A stretch of 64,000 nt of DNA, taken from assembly GCA_024345305.1 (NCBI GenBank), contig BRON01000002.1, positions 2,666,001 through 2,730,000 on the forward strand, in the 5' to 3' direction. Made by a program: the position numbers and the translations under genes. The notes below the pieces were generated by a model, which saw only the letters and a program-made list of their open reading frames with translations, did no database searches and was not told where the DNA came from. Positions 58,705 to 64,000 of this stretch are shown here, piece by piece; the first letter of the stretch is position 1, and each line of letters starts with the position of its first letter. The stretch comes from Mrakia gelida (Eukaryota > Basidiomycota > Tremellomycetes > Cystofilobasidiales > Mrakiaceae).

Positions 58705-59697
58705 TCAAACGACGACGAAGAGACCGAACGCCATGCTGGCCACGGTAGCGAGAAGAGCCCAGAATCGATTGATCCCTTCCAAGAACCACAGCCCAACCCA
58801 GACGGCGAGGACGGCGTGAGCCCAGTATCTCGTGAGGAGGCTCGACTTGAGGAGTCCGTCGAGGAAGGAGTTCTCGATGGCCTGGCCGTAGACGCAGATG
58901 GTTCTGCAGAGACGGTCGAGAGCAAGAGATACCAGAGTCAGCGGGAGGAGAGAGGAGAGAGGAGGCGAGAAGCGAAGGAGGACACGAGGCGTCGCGGACG
59001 AGAGGGAGGAGACGAGCGCTCACCTGAACCCGTCATGTTGGGCCGTCGGTTGAGCTGTTCTGAAGGAGCTGACAGCGTTGAAGGTGACCCTCTCTCCTGT
59101 CATGATCTTGACAGTCTTGAGATCGAGAGTGGGGTGCTGTGGAAGGAAGGAAGGAAGATGGAGAGACGTCAGTGAGCAGTCGCGTCCGTCGACTCGGATC
59201 GATCTGCTTCGGACGACGACGACTTCGCCTTCTCCATCCCTCTCTGTCTCTCAACCTCGCCCTGACGAGCCACCCACCTGTACATCCAAGCTTCCCAGCA
59301 AAGCTGTTCTTTGAGGTCCTCCCGCGTACTTCTCGTAGGTCAAGAAGAGCTGAACGACCTCGCCGTCACCGAGAGACGCGGCCGTAGCAGCAGCGAGGTT
59401 GAGGGTCTTGAACCAGAAGAGGGAGGTCGAGGTAGGGAAGATGCCGAAGGGTTGATCCTGGATGACGAGAAAGGAAAGCGGAGGTCAGTTGAGAGCACGA
59501 GTGGGAGTGGACGGAGGCAGGAGCGAGAGAAAGGACGAACAACGACGACGACGTATTGGGACCTGCGACGAACGAACGAAAGGGAGAAGGTCAGACGAAG
59601 ATCGAGAAGGAGGCGAGAGGGCAAAAGGGACGAACCAGAAGGTAGAGATCTCGGTTGCCGCAGCGGGAGTCGAAGGATCTGGAGCTTGAAGGTTCAT
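58705..59697 (-). CDS. Unrecognised protein with C-terminal membrane spans
   Basis: I do not recognise this family. The exons join cleanly: MNLQAPDPSTPAAATEISTF, WSQYVVV, then QPFGIFPTSTSLFWFKTLNL, VQLFLTYEKYAGGPQRTALL, HPTLDLKTVKIMTGERVTFN, FRTICVYGQAIENSFLDGLL, and two hydrophobic spans at the end (AHAVLAVWVGLWFLEGI and FWALLATVASMAFGLFVVV), with the stop at 58705. The length is about 190 residues. The spans and lack of a signal peptide suggest a tail-inserted membrane protein facing the cytosol. It lies between the GLTP gene (convergent) and the F-box gene on the same strand. Confidence 0.6.
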
Positions 59698-59897
59698 CTT
59701 GAAGAAGGGGAGGGAAGAAGGGAGCAGAGGGTGGTGGTTCGAGGCAAAAGGAAGGGAGACAGCTGACTCGCACTTTCACAATGCGAAAACGAGGGAAAGG
59801 ACATGCTGAAAAATACAAAGAGATGAGGTCAGCGACCACGCTCTCGGACGCTCTCCTCCTCCTCCCTCTCTTCAGTTGGACGCACCATCTCATCTCA

Positions 59898-62848
59898 TCA
59901 CTCCATCTCCATCTCTCCATCTGCTTCACGCACCAAGTCCAACCTCCTCTCCACCAGCTCCATCGCTCTCGTAGGCTCACTCGGAGCAGGCGAGAAGTCG
60001 AACATCTTGATCGCGAAGCCGGTTCCCATTCGAGCTGCAGTCGTGGGAATCGAAGAACGAGAGTCAGTTTGTCAACCCACGGATAGTCAGAAGGTGAGGA
60101 GGCAAAGGAGGGAAGGACATACCATCCAAAGGAGCGAAGCCGTCTGATCAGTTGAGGGAGAGAGGGGAGGAGAACGAACGAACGAGCGACCCGTCAGGTT
60201 TGTTCGTTGTTTCGTCTCGTCTCGTTCCGCTCGCAGGCCATGGAGGTAGGAAAGCGAAGACTCACCTTCGAAGGGATCCGCCTTGCAGTAGTACGAGACC
60301 ATGACTCTTTGCTCGTCCATCTGAACGGAAGAGATCTGACGAAGGAGAGGAACGTCGAACGTCGAGGCGAGAAGCGTAAGAGAAAGGTCAGCTCGGCCGT
60401 CTCTCTCGTTCTCCTCCACCTCCGACGCTAAGGACACGCCAGGTACGAGTACTGACCTCATTCACAGCCACTGGAGCGACACCTCCGAACGCGTAAAGCT
60501 CCAACCTCAATGGAGGCGCCGACCTCGCCTTCCCGTCCTGGCGATCTTGCTGAAGACGTCGGAGAGACTCGAGAGTTGGGAGAGAGGAGAGGTTGAGGAG
60601 GAGGATTTTGGTTTTCTGCTCGGATGAAGTAGCGAGAAGGGGCGAGGGGAGGGTGGAGTGAGTTCCGAGTCTCGTCGCTCGTTCGTTTCGAGACAGCCGA
60701 GCGCGTCGAGCTGATTCGCGAAGACTCACCGTTGTCAGCACAGCTCTTCCTCCTTCGAACGCGAGGTTGTAGACAGGCTCCTCGACGTCGAGACAGATGG
60801 TGCGCTGAGACTGGAGAGAAGGGTCTTCGAAGACGGCAGCGTAGTCGAGGATGATGAAAATCTTTCCGAGGAGGGAGGTGAGGACGAGGTCGTTGCCGGA
60901 GACGTGGACGCTGTGGAGGAGGATGAGCGGAAGGGAGCGCAGATAGGTATACAAGAGTAGGAAGCACGGGGTAGGAAGAGTCAGAGACGGAACAAACAAC
61001 GAGATGAGGTAGGGAGAGACGCGTCGCGCGAACGAGGGAGGAGGATGGAAAAGACGCGACAAGAACGACGGAGGGACTCACGCAGTGAAGTTGTAGTCCA
61101 CTCGATTCGAGAACACCTCAGCTCCCAGCCTCCCGCTCATCTCTCCTCTCTCTCCAAGAACAGCCTTCGCCGACTTGACTCGCGTTCGTCTCACCATCAT
61201 CCCTCGACTTCCTCCTGCCGTTCGAGCTGCTATCTGCGCTGCCGTAGTGTCGAGGTCTTCACCGAAGGTTTGTTGCTGACCACCGGGTCCGAAGACGGTG
61301 GAAGGGTGGAAGTCGAGAGCGAGGTCGAGGGAGAACTCGGCTGCTGAGGGTTGGGAAGGGAAGTTGAGGATGTGGTTGGCGAAGGATTGCGTGGAGGAGG
61401 TGGTGCTGGAGGGAGGTTGCCGAGAGTGGACGTGGAGGTAGCGGCGACCGAGGATGAGGATGTGGGAGGGAGTGAGCTCGACGTCTGAACAGGAGAAAAA
61501 GGAAGAGAGGGTTAGGTCGAGGAAACGAGAGGGAGAACGACTCGAGCCGGACGCGACTCACAGTTGATGAGATCCAAGTCAGGACTCGAAATATCCACAG
61601 TAGCGACGAGAGTCTTGCTGGGTACGTCGAAGAGGTACGCTTCCTGAGCGTTGAAGGATCCGATGAGAAGCGTTGGGTAGACGAATCTTCGAGACGAAAC
61701 GAAAACGGCGTCGCGAGAAGATGGTCGGCTCTCGCTCGTTCTTCTCTCAAACCTCTCTTCCGATCGTTTGATAGGAGGGAGGTGTTTTGAAAGGAGGATG
61801 TGTGCTCACCTGTAGGCTCTGATAGCTCCTGGACTCTGCAGAATGGCGAAGGGACTGAAGTGACCTCTCCACGACGCGTCTGGCTCCTCGTCCTCGTCCA
61901 GATCAGGAAGTTGGCCGTCTCTGATCATGTCCGTCGTTCGACGGAAGACTTCGTGAGTGTTCCCATCTGCGAGAATAGTAGCAAGAGCGACGAAGAAGAC
62001 GAGTCAGAGAAGCAAGTCGACGAGGAGGACGTCGACGCGAGAGAGAATGGTTGACCGACCTCCAGAGTCGAAGACCAGGTACCCCTTTCCGAACTCGCAA
62101 TGAGCGTGAGTGTGAATCTAAGCGAGAGTGAAGGGTGAGAAAGATTCCAATCAGTTGAAGTCTCGAGCGAGAAGACGGAAATAAAGGCAACGAGCGACAA
62201 GAGACTCACGTCGTTCTTCCTCCACAGCACGTTAGACGTCTTCTCGTCGATGACCGTGATTCCTCCTGACGTTCCCAAGCAAGAGCAGCTCTCAGCAGTC
62301 AGTACGGGGCAGAAGAGCAGCGAAATAAGCTCCAACTCACCTCGTCGACCCGTCGTGATGATCGTCCCCTCCTCTCGATCCGCCTTGATCCGCCAAACGT
62401 CCCTCGAAGGGTTCCATTTCCAGTCCGACAGACAGCTCGCCGTCGACCAGTTGAGATCCAAGGTCCTCCTTCTGTAGCCTGCCGAGACCCAAGCGAAAAA
62501 AAGAGAGCGATGCATGAGCTCTACGTCGACCTCTCTCCTCCCTCCTCTTTGACGGTTCGAGAGCTCACAGACATCCCTCCAGCTCTCGACAGACTTCAAC
62601 GAGCCCGCCCTCGCTCCCAGCTCCTCCAAGGTCATCTCGAGCTCTCCCTCTTCCTCGGCGAGATATCCATGACTGATTGCCATGCTTCGGAAGATGCCCT
62701 GCTGGTGGTGCTGAACGAGAAGGAACCAAGAGGAGTTGACGCGGAGAGCGGAAGCCAGGTCGGGGAGGGAGAGGTGAACGAGGATCTGGAGAAGAGTTTC
62801 CGATGGGAGAGGCGGAAGGGGAGACAACGAGGCGAGCAGCGAGGTCAT
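59898..62848 (-). CDS. F-box protein with probable beta-propeller
   Basis: The start MTSLLASLSPLPPLPSETLL opens a clear F-box (LPSETLLQILVHLSLPDLASALRVNSSWFLLVQHH), the Skp1-binding module of SCF ligases. The remainder is made of repeated beta-strand blocks without strict WD motifs: LNWSTASCLSDWKWNPSRDV, GGITVIDEKTSNVLWRKND, CEFGKGYLVFDSGG, IGSFNAQEAYLFDVPSKTLV, DVELTPSHILILGRRYLHVH, VSGNDLVLTSLLGKIFIILD and YNLAFEGGRAVLT, then a C-terminal GTGFAIKMFDFSPAPSEPTR, ending near EMEME at 59898. This fits a quinoprotein- or WD40-like propeller that recruits substrates. Substrate unknown. The donor-acceptor pairs I checked keep frame. It is divergent from QCR9. Confidence 0.75.
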
Positions 62849-63085
62849 GGTTCCTTTTCTTCTCCTTGGGGATGGTGATGGTTTGAAGGAACCGTTCTGG
62901 GTCAGCTTTCGGGAGGAGGAGGAAAGAGGAGGAGAGGCTCGACTCGCGCTTTTCGTCTTCGAACAACTCTGGTTGGTCGACCTCCCTCTCGTCTCTCCTC
63001 CAACGACCATCAACCCAAACCCACTCAACTCCTTCTTACCCCTACCCCTTTCCCTTCCCCTTCTCCCCTCCTCCTTCCCTCTAAA

Positions 63086-63982
63086 ATGGCGAACAACGCG
63101 AACGTGAGTTTCTCTCTTGCGAGACCCTCGCTCGTCCTCCTCCGTTCCGATCAAGCTGACCTCGTCCCTCTCTCTTCTCTCTCTCAGTGGATGTACCGGG
63201 CCCTGTTCCAGAAGAACTCTATCTACCTCGCTGGTATCTTCTCTGCTGCTTTCGCCTTCTCGATCGGATACGACATCGGAACCACCTCCCTCTTCAACAA
63301 GCTCAACGAAGGAGTCAGTCCCATCCATCCATCCCATCAAACTCCCCTCCTTCCTCCCCTTCCCTTTCCCAAACTCGCCCTCTTCCTTCCCACCATCGAT
63401 CGGAGAGCTCGGAAGCATGTTCAGCGGAGACGGAGGAGTGCAGCATTGGCAGGGATATAGAGACACTCGGGTGCTGCTGGTTGAGGGAGGAGGACAGGAG
63501 AAGGAGAATCGAGAGCGAATCGAAGCTCGACGAGAGAGGAGCCGTCATCCTCCTCTTCTCCCTTCTCCTTCCATCCCATCCTCTTCTCAGCGTCGGGTCG
63601 AGCTAGCTCAGCTCGCGCCCTCTACATCGTACCTCCACCATCGTCCTCCGAGTCATACGAGCTCCCTACCTCCCTTCGCCGACCTTCCATCCCTCCGCTC
63701 CTTCACCTTCAACCTCCTTCCTCGACCCACCCTTCACCCTTCACACCCTCCCTCCTCCTCCCCGTTCTCCAAAGCATCTTACTGACTTGCTTTCTCCTCT
63801 TCCCTCTCTTCTCCTTCGCCACTTCCAGAAGCAATGGAAGGAGTACGTTCCCTCTTCCCTTCTCCCTCACTCCGTCCTTGCCATCCCTTGTTCATCCGAG
63901 CTCACACCCTTCCTTCCCTTTCTCCTCTTCTCCCCCTTCTAGCATCCGACACAAGTACGTCGAGCCGGTCGAGGAGGAATAA
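63086..63982 (+). CDS. QCR9: Cytochrome bc1 complex subunit 9
   Basis: A small single-span subunit of mitochondrial complex III. The joined exons read MANNAN, then WMYRALFQKNSIYLAGIFSA, AFAFSIGYDIGTTSLFNKLN, EG, then KQWKDIRHKYVEPVEEE. YRALFQKNS, the span AGIFSAAFAFSIGYD and KQWKDI are family hallmarks. The third intron-exon set is unusual: intron 63314-63828 is 515 nt, about five times the local norm, and the exon after it is only 14 nt (63829-63842). The last exon ends with TAA at 63980-63982, near the window edge. Confidence 0.88.
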
Positions 63983-64000
63983 ACGTCGCGCTTTGTTAGG

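Noticed and set aside
63314..63828. An intronic box C/D snoRNA in QCR9
   Set aside because: No RTGATGA plus CTGA pair with a short terminal stem was found by eye.

Overview
The window is nuclear DNA of a fungus, most likely a basidiomycete and possibly a Pucciniomycotina (Microbotryomycetes-type) yeast. This placement is inferred. Genes are dense and very intron-rich. Introns are mostly 60-110 nt, start GTGAGT, GTTCGT or GTACGT, carry a CTGAC branch site and end in CAG. Codon use favours GGA for Gly and CGA for Arg. An H3K9 methyltransferase, eIF3L, TRAPPC12, U5-40K and a DUF7918-like protein rule out a Saccharomyces-type yeast.

Left part (1-20.4 kb): the 3' part of UBA4; a LAG1-type ceramide synthase; a 3.9-kb gene-poor stretch holding a repeat field, an intron-containing tRNA-Lys(CUU) and a decayed copy of it; a vacuolar carboxypeptidase S (M20) gene with extremely small exons; an F-box-like gene; a large Clr4/SUV39-type gene with a disordered, SUMO-interaction-motif-rich N-terminus; and a gene-poor stretch with two diverged copies of a unit with a tRNA-like core.

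Middle part (20.4-43 kb): CMS1; three F-box-like relatives of which two look broken; a secreted GH3 glycosidase; TRAPPC12; a glutathione peroxidase; 6-phosphofructokinase; and a dienelactone-hydrolase-family enzyme.

Right part (43-64 kb): a GNAT acetyltransferase; QCR2; U5-40K (SNRNP40); a DUF7918-like protein; COX7a; MZM1; eIF3L; a GLTP-fold lipid transfer protein; an unrecognised membrane protein; an F-box protein with a probable beta-propeller; and QCR9. QCR2, QCR9 and MZM1 (a Rieske-protein chaperone) all serve complex III, and COX7a serves complex IV, so respiratory-chain genes are loosely clustered over about 20 kb. Several pairs are divergent with short shared promoters (QCR2/SNRNP40, MZM1/eIF3L, F-box/QCR9).

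The most unusual signals are: (1) micro-exons of 7-23 nt, several coding the metal-binding or catalytic motifs of two hydrolases; (2) strong over-representation of the palindrome GACGCGTC, in introns, intergenic DNA and some exons; (3) a field of degenerate TTTTTGACCCGACTCG repeats; (4) diverged tRNA-related duplications; (5) the decaying F-box-like family; and (6) SUMO-interaction motifs in the H3K9 methyltransferase. I did not find a defence island, transposon, CRISPR array or secondary-metabolite cluster.
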